Counted from the first letter of the stretch, positions 1 to 8,939 are shown. The stretch: 64,000 nucleotides of DNA from Ferrimonas balearica (GCF_019802085.1 NZ_JAHVHV010000001.1:1614874-1678873); one strand, 5' to 3'. Numbers and translations: made by a program. The notes: generated by a model from the sequence alone, not told the origin.

Positions 1-12
1 GGCACTGACCAT
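1..12 (-). CDS. Start of an unidentified gene cut by the left edge
   Basis: Only the start codon and three further codons (M-V-S-A) are inside the window. The start is supported by an AAGGAG Shine-Dalgarno sequence ending six bases before the ATG. It lies directly downstream of the flgL stop codon on the same strand, so the gene is probably the next member of the lateral flagellar operon. Four residues are too few to name a product. Confidence 0.5.
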
Positions 13-22
13 GGGGGACTCC

Positions 23-937
23 TTAGAGGTGGTTGAACAGGCTGAGCTGGTTGATCTTGACGTAACTCTGCTGGGTGGCCTGCAGGGCCATCAGGTAGGT
101 GGCCAGCGCCAGGCTGGCCTCAGAGTAATCGAGATCTTCAATCTCGCCAATGAGTTCCTGGTTGAACATGCCGATGTCCTGGTGCGCGGTCTCCAGCAGG
201 TCCATCGCCTGCTGACGGCCACCCAGTTCGGTCATGGTCTGGCCGATGGTCCCCATGGTGCCGTCGATAGCAGTTAATGCGCCATTGAACGCCGCCTCGA
301 AGGCCGGGTCCCCGGGGGCCAGGTTGGGGTCTTCCAGCACGGCGATCCAGTTGTCCATCTCGTTGAAGATGTCGGCGGCCCCGGAGAAGAAGATCGCCCC
401 GGCGGTGTCGTTGCCCTTAACCCAGTTCCCCTCCCCCACCGGGACGTCCCGCTGGTTGAGATCCCCCTGGTAGACCCAGTTGCCGTTGGCGTCCCGGGCC
501 ACCGGCGCGGTGTCCACTTCATTGCCGGAGAAGATGTACTTGCCCTTCTCATCCCGGGTGTTGACGTGCTCCACCAGGGAGTCCTGCAGCACCCGAAGCT
601 CGGCGGCGATCCCCTTGCGATCCTCGTGACTGAGGGCGCCGTTGTTGCCCTGCAGGGTCAGATCCCGCACCCGGTAGAGGACGTTGTTCATGTTGTCCAA
701 AGTGGACTCGGAGCGGCTCAGGCTCATCCGCAGACTGGAGATGTTGTCCATGTACTGGATCAGCTGGGCCTGCTCGCGCTGCAGGCTCAGGGTCTGTACC
801 GCGCCCAGGGGGTCGTCGGAAGGGACGTTGATCCGCTTGCCGGTGGACATCTGTTGCATCACCTTGCCGTAGTTGGCCTGGTTCATCTGCATGCTGTTGA
901 TGTTTAACCGGTGCATCTGTTGCATGGAAACGCGCAT
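23..937 (-). CDS. flgL: Flagellar hook-filament junction protein FlgL (lateral type)
   Basis: Hook-associated protein 3, which together with FlgK joins the hook to the filament outside the cell. The 304-residue product has the flagellin-like N-terminus (heptads with NYGKVMQQMSTGKRINVPSDDP near residue 25-45, a motif shared by flagellins and FlgL) and a helical C-terminus rich in ATQQSYVKI-type residues, as expected for the D0/D1 coiled coil. Length is normal for the family. A GTG at 940 lies in frame just upstream, but the ATG at 937 has the better spaced purine-rich site. It is the last complete gene of the leftward flgB-L run and is 12 bases from flgK. Confidence 0.95.
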   Translation of the reverse strand: MRVSMQQMHRLNINSMQMNQANYGKVMQQMSTGKRINVPSDDPLGAVQTLSLQREQAQLIQYMDNISSLRMSLSRSESTLDNMNNVLYRVRDLTLQGNNGALSHEDRKGIAAELRVLQDSLVEHVNTRDEKGKYIFSGNEVDTAPVARDANGNWVYQGDLNQRDVPVGEGNWVKGNDTAGAIFFSGAADIFNEMDNWIAVLEDPNLAPGDPAFEAAFNGALTAIDGTMGTIGQTMTELGGRQQAMDLLETAHQDIGMFNQELIGEIEDLDYSEASLALATYLMALQATQQSYVKINQLSLFNHL

Positions 938-949
938 CACTTCTCTCCC

Positions 950-2323
950 TTAGAACATGCTCAGCATGGTTTGAAACAGCTGATCGGCGGAGCTGATCAC
1001 CTTGGCGTTGGCCTGGTAGGCCTGCTGGTAGACGATGATGTTCACCCCCTCCTCATCCAGGTTGACCGCACTGACGCTGTCCCGCTCGTTCAACGAGCGG
1101 ATAAGCTCGCCGTTGGCGGAGTCCGCCTCCAGCTGCGCCTGGCGGCTTTCGATCCCCAGCTGGCCCAAGTACATGGCGTAGGCCTCGTTCAAGGTGGCGT
1201 CGCTGCCCAGGGAGCTGAAGGTCAGCTTGGTGTTCTGGAACTCCAGCAGATCCTTGAGGTTCTCGTTGTCACCCGGGGTACCATCCTTACCAAAGGCCAA
1301 CATCTCGGCAGTGAAGCCGTCGGTGATGGTCAGGGTGCCGGCGGGGTTGGCCGGATCGTAGGTAAACAGGTCCAGGGCCGGGGGGTTGCCGTTCAGGTCG
1401 GTGCCCTGGGCCAGGATGGCGTTGAAGCCGTCCGCCATCTGCATCGCCAGTTCGTCGATAAAGTCGCGGCTGGTTTGCCAGCTGTTGTCCCGGTAGTCGA
1501 ACAGCGCCCCCAGGCTGCCCCCCACATCCTCCCGGATGTCGTAGGTGGTGCCGCCGATGCTGAGGCTCAGCAGGGAGAACTGGGGGTTGTTGGGATCCGG
1601 GTAGGCCTCAAACACCGCCGCCGAGGTGCCCAGCACCAGGGGCTGGCCCTTGGGCAGGGTGACGTTGATGGTGCCATCGGCGTTCTCGGTGGTGCGGATG
1701 TCCACCATCTCCGACAGCTCCGCCACCGCCTGGTCCCGGGCGTCCAGCAGCTGCGGCGGGATGTCGCCGCTGGCCTGGTGCGCCTGGATCTCCTTGTTCA
1801 GTCGCGCCACGTTCTCCAGCCGGGTGTTCACCTCGGTGACCGAGCCTTTGATCTGCTCCTCCACCTGCTTGAGCTGGCTCTCCAGGCTCTGGTTGATGGT
1901 GCTGAAACGGCTGGTCAGGGCGCGGGCCTCGTTGAGCACGCTCTGACGGGTGGCGATGTCGTTGGGGCTCTCCATGGCGGCATTAAGCGCGGCAAAGAGG
2001 CTGTCCAGCCCCATGGAGATGCTGGCGCCCTTGGAGCCGAACACCTCTTCGGTCTTGCCCAGGTAGGACGCCTTGGTGTTGGAGAAGCCCGCCTGGGTGC
2101 TGGAGCGCCACACCTGGGCGGTGAGGTACTGGTCCGCCACCCGGCGCACCCCGTCCACCTGGACGCCGGAGCCGGCCCCCATAAAGCCCCCGGGGCGCGC
2201 GCTGACCAGCAGCTGCTGGCGGCTGTAACCCGGGGTGGTGGCGTTAGCGATGTTGTTGGAAGTGATGGCCAGGTGCATCTGGGCGGCGTGCAGCCCAGAG
2301 AGGCCATTACCAAGCATGTTCAT
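950..2323 (-). CDS. flgK: Flagellar hook-associated protein FlgK (lateral type)
   Basis: HAP1, the first hook-filament junction protein. The 457-residue product begins with the flagellar rod/hook N-terminal motif (NGLSGLHAAQMHLAITSNNI followed by ANATTPGYSRQ) and ends with the paired C-terminal motif (VNLDEEGVNIIVYQQAYQANAKVI), both of which form the D0 coiled coil. The start has an ideal AAGGAGT site. The start codon overlaps the stop region of flgJ by one base, so translation is probably coupled. At 457 residues it is shorter than the roughly 550-residue enterobacterial FlgK, consistent with a reduced exposed domain. Confidence 0.96.
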   Translation of the reverse strand: MNMLGNGLSGLHAAQMHLAITSNNIANATTPGYSRQQLLVSARPGGFMGAGSGVQVDGVRRVADQYLTAQVWRSSTQAGFSNTKASYLGKTEEVFGSKGASISMGLDSLFAALNAAMESPNDIATRQSVLNEARALTSRFSTINQSLESQLKQVEEQIKGSVTEVNTRLENVARLNKEIQAHQASGDIPPQLLDARDQAVAELSEMVDIRTTENADGTINVTLPKGQPLVLGTSAAVFEAYPDPNNPQFSLLSLSIGGTTYDIREDVGGSLGALFDYRDNSWQTSRDFIDELAMQMADGFNAILAQGTDLNGNPPALDLFTYDPANPAGTLTITDGFTAEMLAFGKDGTPGDNENLKDLLEFQNTKLTFSSLGSDATLNEAYAMYLGQLGIESRQAQLEADSANGELIRSLNERDSVSAVNLDEEGVNIIVYQQAYQANAKVISSADQLFQTMLSMF

Positions 2324-2751
2324 TACGACTCCTTATCAGCCTGGGGCACCACCAGCGCTGGCTGCATGGCCCGAATGTTGGCCACTTGTGGGGCGCCCTC
2401 GTGCCCTTTATGGGCGACCGTGGGGGCCACCGGCTTTAGCGGCTCGGCGTTTTGCGGCCGCAGCTGGCGCACCATCACCTCCGCCAGGCCGATCCCCTGG
2501 TGCTGGCTCATGGACTGGGCCAGTTCGGCATCGTAGAAGTCGTGGAACACCCCCCGCTTCTCGCTCAGGGGGCCCTCCTCCTCCTTCAGGGCGTCGGTGG
2601 CGGATCGCATCTGCTTGAGCACCGTCTGCAGGAACTGGGTCTCGAACTGGCGGGCCACCTCGCGGATGGCCCCCTCTTCACCGTGCTGCTGTTTGAGCTG
2701 GCCGGCGCTGAGGCCCCCCAGCACACTTTGGCTTGCGTCGATTCGGTTCAT
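2323..2751 (-). CDS. flgJ: Flagellar rod-capping protein FlgJ, single-domain form
   Basis: Rod cap that assists rod assembly in the periplasm. The 142-residue product contains only the rod-binding N-terminal domain (EGAIREVARQFETQFLQTVLKQMR and DFYDAELAQSMSQHQGIGLAEVMVRQL segments). The C-terminal peptidoglycan hydrolase domain of the roughly 310-residue enterobacterial FlgJ is absent; only a short proline/alanine tail follows the rod domain. It overlaps flgK at its stop and flgI at its start by one base each. Another hydrolase must open the cell wall for the rod, or the polar system's FlgJ does so. Confidence 0.93.
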   Translation of the reverse strand: MNRIDASQSVLGGLSAGQLKQQHGEEGAIREVARQFETQFLQTVLKQMRSATDALKEEEGPLSEKRGVFHDFYDAELAQSMSQHQGIGLAEVMVRQLRPQNAEPLKPVAPTVAHKGHEGAPQVANIRAMQPALVVPQADKES

Positions 2752-3845
2752 CAGATCACCACCAGTTCCGCTTCCAGGGCCCCGGCCTCCTCCAGCGCCT
2801 GGAGAATCGCCATCAGATCCATGGGGGCCGCCCCCAGGCTGTTCACCGCCCGGACGATCTCATCCAGGCTGGTGCCTTCGGGCCAGACAAACATGTTGGC
2901 GCTGCCCTCGTTGATGCTGATTTCGCTGTCCTGGATCACCGCGGTGTCGCCGCCGCCGAAGGCGTTGGGCTGGCTCACCTGCTGGCGCTCGGTGATGGTG
3001 ACCGTGAGGTTGCCGTGGCTGACCGCGGCCCGCTGCACCCGCACCTCCTGGCCGATCACCACGGTGCCGGTGCGGCTGTTGAACACCACCCGGGGCCGCT
3101 GACGGCCGATCTCCACCTCGATCTCCTCCAGCATCGACATGAAGGTCACCCGCTGGCGGGGCTCCAGCGGCGCCTGCACCAGCACCTTGGCGTGGTCCTG
3201 GGCGCGGGCCACATCGGGACCGAACAGATCATTGACGCTGCGCTCGATGTTGCGCGCGGTCTTGAAGCTGGGCTGGCGCAGGTTGAGGATGATGTCCGGC
3301 AGTTCGGTGAAGTTGGAGGGGATGTCCGCTTCCAGAATCCCGCCGGAGGGGATGAGGCCCACCGTGGGGGTGTTGATGGTCACCGAGCTGCCGTTGCGCC
3401 CCTCGGCGCTGACGCCGCCCACCACCAGGTTGCCCTGGGCCACGGCATAGACCTCGCCGTCGATGCCGTGCAGCGGGGTCATCAGCAGGGTGCCGCCGCG
3501 CAGGCTCTTGGCGTCGCCGATGGAGGAGACGGTGACGTTCACCGTCTGTCCGGGGCTGGCCAGGGGGGGTACCGTGGCGTGCACCGCCACCGCCGCGACG
3601 TTCTTCAGCTTGGGATCGATGCGGTCGTCCAGCTGCACCCCGAACTGCTTGAGCATGTTCACCACCGACTGGCTGGTGAAGCGCACCTGGGATTTGTCGC
3701 CGGTGCCGTCCAGCCCCACCACCAGGCCGTAGCCCACCAGTTGGTTCTCACGCACCCCCTGCACATCCACGATGTCCATCAGGAGTCGCGCCTGGGCCGG
3801 CAGGGCCGCCACCAGGGTGAACAGGAAAGGGATCAGTCTTCGCAT
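2751..3845 (-). CDS. flgI: Flagellar P-ring protein FlgI
   Basis: Periplasmic P-ring subunit surrounding the rod in the peptidoglycan layer. The 364-residue product begins with a Sec signal peptide ([19 protein letters not shown], cleavage after residue 19). It continues with the family sequence starting [20 protein letters not shown] and [18 protein letters not shown]. Length is normal. It sits 9 bases after flgH, and its folding probably depends on the FlgA chaperone encoded divergently at 8940. Confidence 0.97.
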   Translation of the reverse strand: MRRLIPFLFTLVAALPAQARLLMDIVDVQGVRENQLVGYGLVVGLDGTGDKSQVRFTSQSVVNMLKQFGVQLDDRIDPKLKNVAAVAVHATVPPLASPGQTVNVTVSSIGDAKSLRGGTLLMTPLHGIDGEVYAVAQGNLVVGGVSAEGRNGSSVTINTPTVGLIPSGGILEADIPSNFTELPDIILNLRQPSFKTARNIERSVNDLFGPDVARAQDHAKVLVQAPLEPRQRVTFMSMLEEIEVEIGRQRPRVVFNSRTGTVVIGQEVRVQRAAVSHGNLTVTITERQQVSQPNAFGGGDTAVIQDSEISINEGSANMFVWPEGTSLDEIVRAVNSLGAAPMDLMAILQALEEAGALEAELVVI

Positions 3846-3854
3846 AGCAGGGCC

Positions 3855-4577
3855 TTAGAAGGGGAAGATGGGATCGTTAAAGAAGCGCATGCCCCAGCCC
3901 GGGGCGTTGACGTCCGCCAGGGTGCCGCGACCGCCGTAGCTGATGCGGGCATCGGCGATGCGCTGGGAGGAGATGCGGTTGGCCTGGTCCACGTCCTCGG
4001 GACGCACCAGACCCACCAGGCGGATGTACTCGTCCCCCTGGTTCAGCCGCAGCCACTTCTCCCCGCGGATCACCAGTACGCCGTTGGGCAGCACGTTGGC
4101 CACGGTCACCGTGATGGCGCCGGAAAGCTGGTTCTGCTGGGAGGAGGAACCGTTACCGGAAAAATCCCTTCCGCCCCCCAACTGTGCCTGGCCGGAGCCG
4201 GAGCTGTTGCCGAAGCCATAGGAGCCGGAGCCCTGGAGGCTGGAGTCCTTGGAGGTGCGGGTGTCGGCCTTCTTACTGGCCTGGGTCTTCTCCTCCAGGT
4301 CCACCGTGAGGATGTCCCCCACCCGGTAGGCGCGTCGGTCCTGGTACAGGGCCAGGTTGTAGCCCTTACGGTAGAGGCTGCCGTGGCTGGGGCTGGGCAG
4401 CGCAAACTCCAGCGCCGGCGGCGCGTACTCCGGGGCGTTGGGGGTTTCCTCCGGCGGCAGGTAGGTGCTGCCGCACCCGGTCAGCACCAGCAGGCACGCC
4501 AGCACCAGCACCCAGCTCCAGGCCGTCAGGCGGTGGCAGGAAGGGCTGGGCACCTTGTTATGACTCCGGTCTCTCAT
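3855..4577 (-). CDS. flgH: Flagellar L-ring lipoprotein FlgH
   Basis: Outer-membrane L-ring subunit. The 240-residue product has a long N-terminal region before a lipobox L-T-G-C with the lipidated cysteine at residue 35. The conserved RVGDILTVDLEEKTQASKKADT segment and a C-terminal GWGMRFFNDPIFPF end are typical of FlgH. A serine/glycine-rich stretch lies in the middle. The start ATG has a G-rich site (AAGGGGG) about eight bases upstream. It lies between flgG and flgI with 10-base gaps. Confidence 0.96.
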   Translation of the reverse strand: MRDRSHNKVPSPSCHRLTAWSWVLVLACLLVLTGCGSTYLPPEETPNAPEYAPPALEFALPSPSHGSLYRKGYNLALYQDRRAYRVGDILTVDLEEKTQASKKADTRTSKDSSLQGSGSYGFGNSSGSGQAQLGGGRDFSGNGSSSQQNQLSGAITVTVANVLPNGVLVIRGEKWLRLNQGDEYIRLVGLVRPEDVDQANRISSQRIADARISYGGRGTLADVNAPGWGMRFFNDPIFPF

Positions 4578-4587
4578 CCCAGCCCCC

Positions 4588-5373
4588 TTAGAGTACCTGG
4601 TTGAGGTACTTGAGCATGTCGTCGGTGGAGGAGACCACCTTGGCGTTCATCTCGTAGGCACGCTGGGTGGAGATCATCTCCACCATCTCCTCCACCACGT
4701 TGACGTTGGCGCCCTCCAGAGTGCCCTGCTTGAGCTGGCCCAGGGCGCCGTCACCGGGGATCCCCTCGATGGCCACGCCGGAGGCCGCGGTCTCGCGGTA
4801 GAGGTTGTTGCCGAAGGCTTCCAGGCCCGCCGGGTTGGTGAAGTTCACCAGGGTCAACTGGCCCAGCTCCTGGGGCTCGGCGTCCCCGGCGATCTGGGCG
4901 GTGACGATACCGTCGGTGCCGATGGTCACCGTCAGGGCGTCCTCCGGGATCTCCACCGCGGGCACCATGGGCATCCCCTCGGAGGTGACCATCAGGCCGT
5001 CGGCGTTGCGGTAGAACTGGCCGTCACGGGTGTAGGCGAAATCGCCGTTGGGCTGCTCCACCTGGAAGAAGCCCTGGCCCATGATGGCCAGGTCCAGCGG
5101 CTGGTTGGTGGTGATGATGTCGCCGGTGGTGAACACCTTCTGGGTGCCGGTGATGCGCACCCCGGTGCCCAGTTGCAGGCCGGAGGGCAGCTCATTCTGC
5201 TGGTCGGCCATGGCGCCGGGTTGGCGCTGCGTCTGGTAGAACAGGTCGTTGAAGGAGACCCGGTCGCGCTTGAAGCCGGTGGTGTTCACGTTCGCCAGGT
5301 TGTTGGCGATGGTGGTCATCTTGGTGTCTTGGGCGGTCAGGCCGGTTTTGCTGACCCAAAGTGCAGATTGCAT
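4588..5373 (-). CDS. flgG: Flagellar distal rod protein FlgG
   Basis: Distal rod subunit. The 261-residue product has the N-terminal rod motif (SALWVSKTGLTAQDTKMTTI then ANNLANVNTTGFKRDR) and the C-terminal motif (GANVNVVEEMVEMISTQRAYEMNAKVV). Length and overall sequence are standard for FlgG (261-262 residues in most species), making this one of the firmest assignments in the operon. It starts 14 bases after flgF. Confidence 0.97.
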   Translation of the reverse strand: MQSALWVSKTGLTAQDTKMTTIANNLANVNTTGFKRDRVSFNDLFYQTQRQPGAMADQQNELPSGLQLGTGVRITGTQKVFTTGDIITTNQPLDLAIMGQGFFQVEQPNGDFAYTRDGQFYRNADGLMVTSEGMPMVPAVEIPEDALTVTIGTDGIVTAQIAGDAEPQELGQLTLVNFTNPAGLEAFGNNLYRETAASGVAIEGIPGDGALGQLKQGTLEGANVNVVEEMVEMISTQRAYEMNAKVVSSTDDMLKYLNQVL

Positions 5374-5387
5374 GTGATTTCTCTTCC

Positions 5388-6116
5388 TTAACTGTCACGC
5401 AGCAGACGGTTACCCGACTGCGCCAGGGTTTCAGCGCTCTTCATCAGCTTGACCTGAAGCTCAAACTGACGGGACAGGGACATGGAGGCGAGCAGCTCCT
5501 CGATGGCGGTGACGTTACTGCCCTCCAGGAAACCGGAGGCCAGCTTGACCTCCTCGTCCTGGGGCGCCACCGCACCGTTGTCCAGGCGCATCAGGCCGTC
5601 GGTGCCCTTCACCAGCTGGTTGGCCTCGGGGTTGACCAGCTTGAGCTGGCCCACCTCCTCAATCAGGCCCCCCTCGGCGGGCAGCAGGCTCAGGGTGCCG
5701 TCCTCGCCGATGGTCAGCTCCCGGTACTCCGGCAACTGGATGGGGCCGTCCAGCCCCAGCACCGCGCGGCCGTCGATGGTGACGAAGCCGTCGGCGTCCA
5801 GCACCATGCCACCGGCACGGGTGTAGGCCTCGCCCTCCGGGGTCTGGACCGTCAGCCAGCCGTCCCCCTGGATGGCCACATCCAGGGTCCGGCCGGTGTT
5901 GTTGAGCTCACCGGCCCGCAGGTTGGCGCCGGACTGCTGGGTCTGGGCCAGCACCCGGGTCTGCAGACCCGAGCCGCCCAACTGGTGGGCCTGAACCCGC
6001 TCCAGATCGGCGCGGAAGCCATTGGTGTTGACGTTGGCCAGGTTGTTGGCCCGGATGGTCTGGGCTTCCATCACCCGGCTGGCGCCACTGGCGGCGGTGT
6101 AGAGCAGTTTGTCCAT
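5388..6116 (-). CDS. flgF: Flagellar proximal rod protein FlgF
   Basis: Proximal rod subunit. The 242-residue product starts MDKLLYTAASGASRVMEAQTI and carries the ANNLANVNTNGFRADLE rod motif. The C-terminal GSNVTAIEELLASMSLSRQFELQVKLMKSAE segment is typical of FlgF. Length matches the family at about 245 residues. It lies between flgE and flgG in the canonical order with short gaps. Confidence 0.96.
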   Translation of the reverse strand: MDKLLYTAASGASRVMEAQTIRANNLANVNTNGFRADLERVQAHQLGGSGLQTRVLAQTQQSGANLRAGELNNTGRTLDVAIQGDGWLTVQTPEGEAYTRAGGMVLDADGFVTIDGRAVLGLDGPIQLPEYRELTIGEDGTLSLLPAEGGLIEEVGQLKLVNPEANQLVKGTDGLMRLDNGAVAPQDEEVKLASGFLEGSNVTAIEELLASMSLSRQFELQVKLMKSAETLAQSGNRLLRDS

Positions 6117-6131
6117 GGTTGCTCCCTAGCC

Positions 6132-7355
6132 TCAGATCGCCGCGAACAGCGCCTGGGTCAGCTTGTCCTGAGTGCTGATCACCTTGGCGTTGGACTGGTA
6201 GTTGCGCTGGGCGGTCATCAGGTTGACCAGCTCACCGGTCAAATCGACGTTGGAGCCCTCGATGGCCCCGGCGGTCAGGGTGCCCATGGTGCCGGTGCCG
6301 GCGGCGCCGATCACCGCCTGACCGGAGGCGTAACTGGCGGTCCAGGCGGTGTTACCGATCTGCTGCAGGCCGTTGGGGTTGGGGAAGTTGGCCAGGATCA
6401 CCTGGCCCTGGAGCTGGTCCTGGCCGTTGGTGTAAACGCCGTAGAGCATGCCGTTGTCGTCCACCCGGATCCCGGACAGCTCACCGGAGCTGTAGCCGTC
6501 CTGGCGCATGCTGGCCACGGAGAAGTCGGAGCCGAACTGGGTGGTGCCGTTAAAGGAGAGGGCGATGTCCAGGGCCGCGGCCCCGCCGAGGATGGCGTTG
6601 CCATCGGCGTCCACCAGGTTATCGGGGATGTTGAGCGTGAGGTCCTGACCGGAGACCAGGGCACCGTTCTGATCGAAAGTGATGGAGGTGCCGGAGGCGT
6701 ACTGGGTGACGTCCACCCCGTCCATCTCGTAGCGCACCTCCCAGGTGTTGTCCGCGGTCTTCATGTAGTACTGGGTCAGGTTGTGCTCGTTCCCCAGGGA
6801 GTCGTAGATCTTGGTGGAGTTCAGCGCGTGGTAGGTGGAGGCGTCCGATGGGTCAAAGTCGGCCGGGTCTACCGGGGTGTTGCTGGAGTCCAGGTTCAGA
6901 ACCAGGCCCATGTCGGTGGTGGACTTGGCCGGCAGGGAGCCGTTGTAGATCTGCAGGTCGGAGACCGAGCCGGTCAGCAGCTGACCGTTGGGGCCCACCG
7001 GGTAGCCCTGCAGCACGCCGCCGTGGGCATCGACGATGTAGCCGTCTTTATCCTGGGCGAACATGCCGGAGCGGGTGTAGGTGGTGGTGCCCTGGTTGTT
7101 GGTCATGAAAAAGCCGTTGCCCTGGATGGCCATGTCCAGCTGACGGCCGGTGTACATGACATCACCACCGGTGTTGAAGTTCTGGGAGACGTTGGCCACC
7201 CCCACCCCGCCGGGTTGGCCGCCGGCGTAGATGGAGGCGAACTCGGTGCGGGAGCCGCGGAAACCGGGGGTGGAGACGTTGGCGATGTTGTTGGAGATGG
7301 TGTTCAGGTCCTGGCTGGTGGTGCGCAGGCCGGACAGGGCGATGTTGTAAGACAT
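6132..7355 (-). CDS. flgE: Flagellar hook protein FlgE (lateral type)
   Basis: Hook subunit, the universal joint between rod and filament. The 407-residue product begins MSYNIALSGLRTTSQDLNTI with the SNNIANVSTPGFRGSR motif. It ends with GSNVDLTGELVNLMTAQRNYQSNAKVI, the standard hook C-terminus. The length is close to the roughly 400-residue enterobacterial hook protein. It is the longest rod/hook gene here and lies directly downstream of its assembly scaffold gene flgD. Confidence 0.97.
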   Translation of the reverse strand: MSYNIALSGLRTTSQDLNTISNNIANVSTPGFRGSRTEFASIYAGGQPGGVGVANVSQNFNTGGDVMYTGRQLDMAIQGNGFFMTNNQGTTTYTRSGMFAQDKDGYIVDAHGGVLQGYPVGPNGQLLTGSVSDLQIYNGSLPAKSTTDMGLVLNLDSSNTPVDPADFDPSDASTYHALNSTKIYDSLGNEHNLTQYYMKTADNTWEVRYEMDGVDVTQYASGTSITFDQNGALVSGQDLTLNIPDNLVDADGNAILGGAAALDIALSFNGTTQFGSDFSVASMRQDGYSSGELSGIRVDDNGMLYGVYTNGQDQLQGQVILANFPNPNGLQQIGNTAWTASYASGQAVIGAAGTGTMGTLTAGAIEGSNVDLTGELVNLMTAQRNYQSNAKVISTQDKLTQALFAAI

Positions 7356-7375
7356 GGGATCAGTCCTCTTTGGCC

Positions 7376-8050
7376 TTAGGCCATTTCACGAATGTCGAAA
7401 ATGGATACCGCGCCCAGGCCGTTGCCCAGCTCCAGCATCATGTAACCGGTGGCGGAGTTGATGTGCACCTTGTTGACGGTGGCCGCCACCATGGTCAGGG
7501 CCTCGCCGCTCTCGCCGCCCGCCTCGGTCTTGGCGGTCAGCTGGTACTCACCCGGGGGCAGGCCCAGCTCTTCCGGATCCAGCACGAAGTCCACTTCCCC
7601 CTCGCCCTGGCTGCCCTTCTCCAGGGTGGCCACCACGTTGCCGTTCTCGTCGGTGACCTCCAGGGTCAGCGACTCGACGGCGTTCTCCAGGTAGATCTTG
7701 CCGTTCACCGCCTCGGTGCCCAGCTCAATGCTGTCGGCGTCCACCAGCACTTCGCGGCCGATGAGGTTGGTGGTGCCCAGCACCTGCAGGTTCTCCATCA
7801 GGATCGCCTGGTTCTGCTGACCCATGCGCAGGTACTCCAGGCTCTCCACCTGGGAGAACTGGGCCAGCTGAGTCACGTACTCGGTGCCGTCCAGGGGATT
7901 GAGCGGATCCTGGTTCTGGATCTGCGCCACCATCAGGGTGAGAAACTCGTTTTTCAGCGCAAAGGGGTCGTTGGGGTTGGTGCCGCCGTTTTGCGCCACC
8001 GGCTCGTTGCTGGTGGTGGGCTGGGCGCCATCAAGGGCGATGGGGTTCAT
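7376..8050 (-). CDS. flgD: Flagellar hook capping protein FlgD
   Basis: Hook cap/scaffold needed for FlgE polymerisation. The 224-residue product has the diagnostic FlgD N-terminal region (FLTLMVAQIQNQDPLNPLDG then TEYVTQLAQFSQVESL, about residues 35-75). A tudor-like/Fn3-like beta domain follows. The gene starts one base before the end of the flgC gap and is followed by flgE, the canonical order. Confidence 0.96.
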   Translation of the reverse strand: MNPIALDGAQPTTSNEPVAQNGGTNPNDPFALKNEFLTLMVAQIQNQDPLNPLDGTEYVTQLAQFSQVESLEYLRMGQQNQAILMENLQVLGTTNLIGREVLVDADSIELGTEAVNGKIYLENAVESLTLEVTDENGNVVATLEKGSQGEGEVDFVLDPEELGLPPGEYQLTAKTEAGGESGEALTMVAATVNKVHINSATGYMMLELGNGLGAVSIFDIREMA

Positions 8051-8051
8051 C

Positions 8052-8468
8052 TTAGATACCTCCTAACTTCAGCAGGCTCTGCTGCATGGAGCGGGCCCGG
8101 GACATGATGTCGACACTGGTCTCGAAGGCGCGGGTGGCGGCCATCATGTCGGCCATCTCCTGGACGGTGTTGACGTTGGAATAGGTGACGTAGCCCTGAT
8201 CGTTGGCCATGGGGTGGTCCGGCTCGTAGCGGCTCTCCAGGGGCGCATCGGACTGCACCAGGCCAGCGATGTTGACGTTGGCGCTCATGCCGCCGGCATT
8301 GGACTGTTCGTACAGGGTCTGGAACACCGGCTTGAGGGCGCGATAGGCGCTGGCCTCATCCGGGGCCGCCGCTTCGGCGTTGGCCAGGTTACTGGCCACG
8401 GTGTTCAGCCGGATGCTCTGGGCATTCATGGCCGAACCGGCGATCTGGTAGATATCAACAAAGGACAT
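8052..8468 (-). CDS. flgC: Flagellar proximal rod protein FlgC
   Basis: Proximal rod subunit. The 138-residue product starts MSFVDIYQIAGSAMNAQSIRL and has the ASNLANAEAAAPDEASAYRA motif that marks FlgC. The C-terminus (SNVNTVQEMADMMAATRAFETSVDIM) is standard. Length is normal (134-140). It sits two bases downstream of flgB. Confidence 0.96.
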   Translation of the reverse strand: MSFVDIYQIAGSAMNAQSIRLNTVASNLANAEAAAPDEASAYRALKPVFQTLYEQSNAGGMSANVNIAGLVQSDAPLESRYEPDHPMANDQGYVTYSNVNTVQEMADMMAATRAFETSVDIMSRARSMQQSLLKLGGI

Positions 8469-8470
8469 GG

Positions 8471-8821
8471 TTAACGGCCCTCAATGGCCTTTTGCAGGCC
8501 CTGAATCTTCATGTTGAGAAAGGTCAGACTGGTCTGGAAGTCCATGGCGTTCTGCGAAAAGCGCGCCTGTTCCTGGCCCAGCTCCACGGTGTTGCCATCG
8601 GCGGAGGTCTGGTGGGGTACCCGGTAGGCGTGCTGGTAGTTGCGATCCGCCCCCTGGCCGCGCTCCAGCTGGGTCATCAGCTTGGAGAAGTCCAGGTCCC
8701 GGGCCAGGTAGCCGGGGGTTTCTGCGTTGGCCAGGTTGCCGGCCAGCACCTTGGACCGCTCCACCCGGAAATCCAGGGTGTGACCATGGACCCCCAGGGC
8801 GGCGTCGAGATTAATTGCCAT
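8471..8821 (-). CDS. flgB: Flagellar proximal rod protein FlgB
   Basis: First gene of the leftward lateral rod/hook operon. I place the start at 8821 (MAINLDAALGVHGHTLDF), because an AAGGAG site lies seven bases upstream and the 116-residue product then fits FlgB. An in-frame start further upstream (8932) would run through the sigma54 promoter. The motif GNLANAETPGYLARDLDFSKL and the end LTFLNMKIQGLQKAIEG are typical of FlgB, a proximal rod protein contacting the MS ring/export gate. Confidence 0.95.
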   Translation of the reverse strand: MAINLDAALGVHGHTLDFRVERSKVLAGNLANAETPGYLARDLDFSKLMTQLERGQGADRNYQHAYRVPHQTSADGNTVELGQEQARFSQNAMDFQTSLTFLNMKIQGLQKAIEGR

Positions 8822-8888
8822 GATGACTCCTTCTTCACTTGTCTCGGCTCGATGGCAGTGCCACCATAGTGGGCGGCGACAAGGTGCA

Positions 8889-8905
8889 AACAAGAAGCGT
8901 GCCAA
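8889..8905 (-). promoter_or_regulatory. Sigma54 (-24/-12) promoter of flgB operon
   Basis: On the minus strand this reads TTGGCACGCTTCTTGTT, matching the YTGGCACG-N4-TTGCW consensus in every informative position except the -12 C (T here). The GG and G(T) elements are correctly spaced. The predicted transcript starts near 8878, giving a roughly 57-base leader before the flgB ATG at 8821. A LafK-like sigma54 activator is encoded in the same cluster, which fits. Confidence 0.8.
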
Positions 8906-8939
8906 GGTTTTTAATTCTTTTATTTCATACACTTAGGCC

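Noticed and set aside
911-7379. Long open frames on the plus strand opposite flgK-flgE
   Set aside because: High GC gives long antisense frames; they have low-complexity Gly/Val/Gln-His-rich compositions and no domains, whereas the minus-strand genes match the flagellar families.
8822-8932. N-terminal extension of FlgB (start at 8932)
   Set aside because: It would overlap the sigma54 promoter, whereas the ATG at 8821 has an ideal ribosome site and fits FlgB length.
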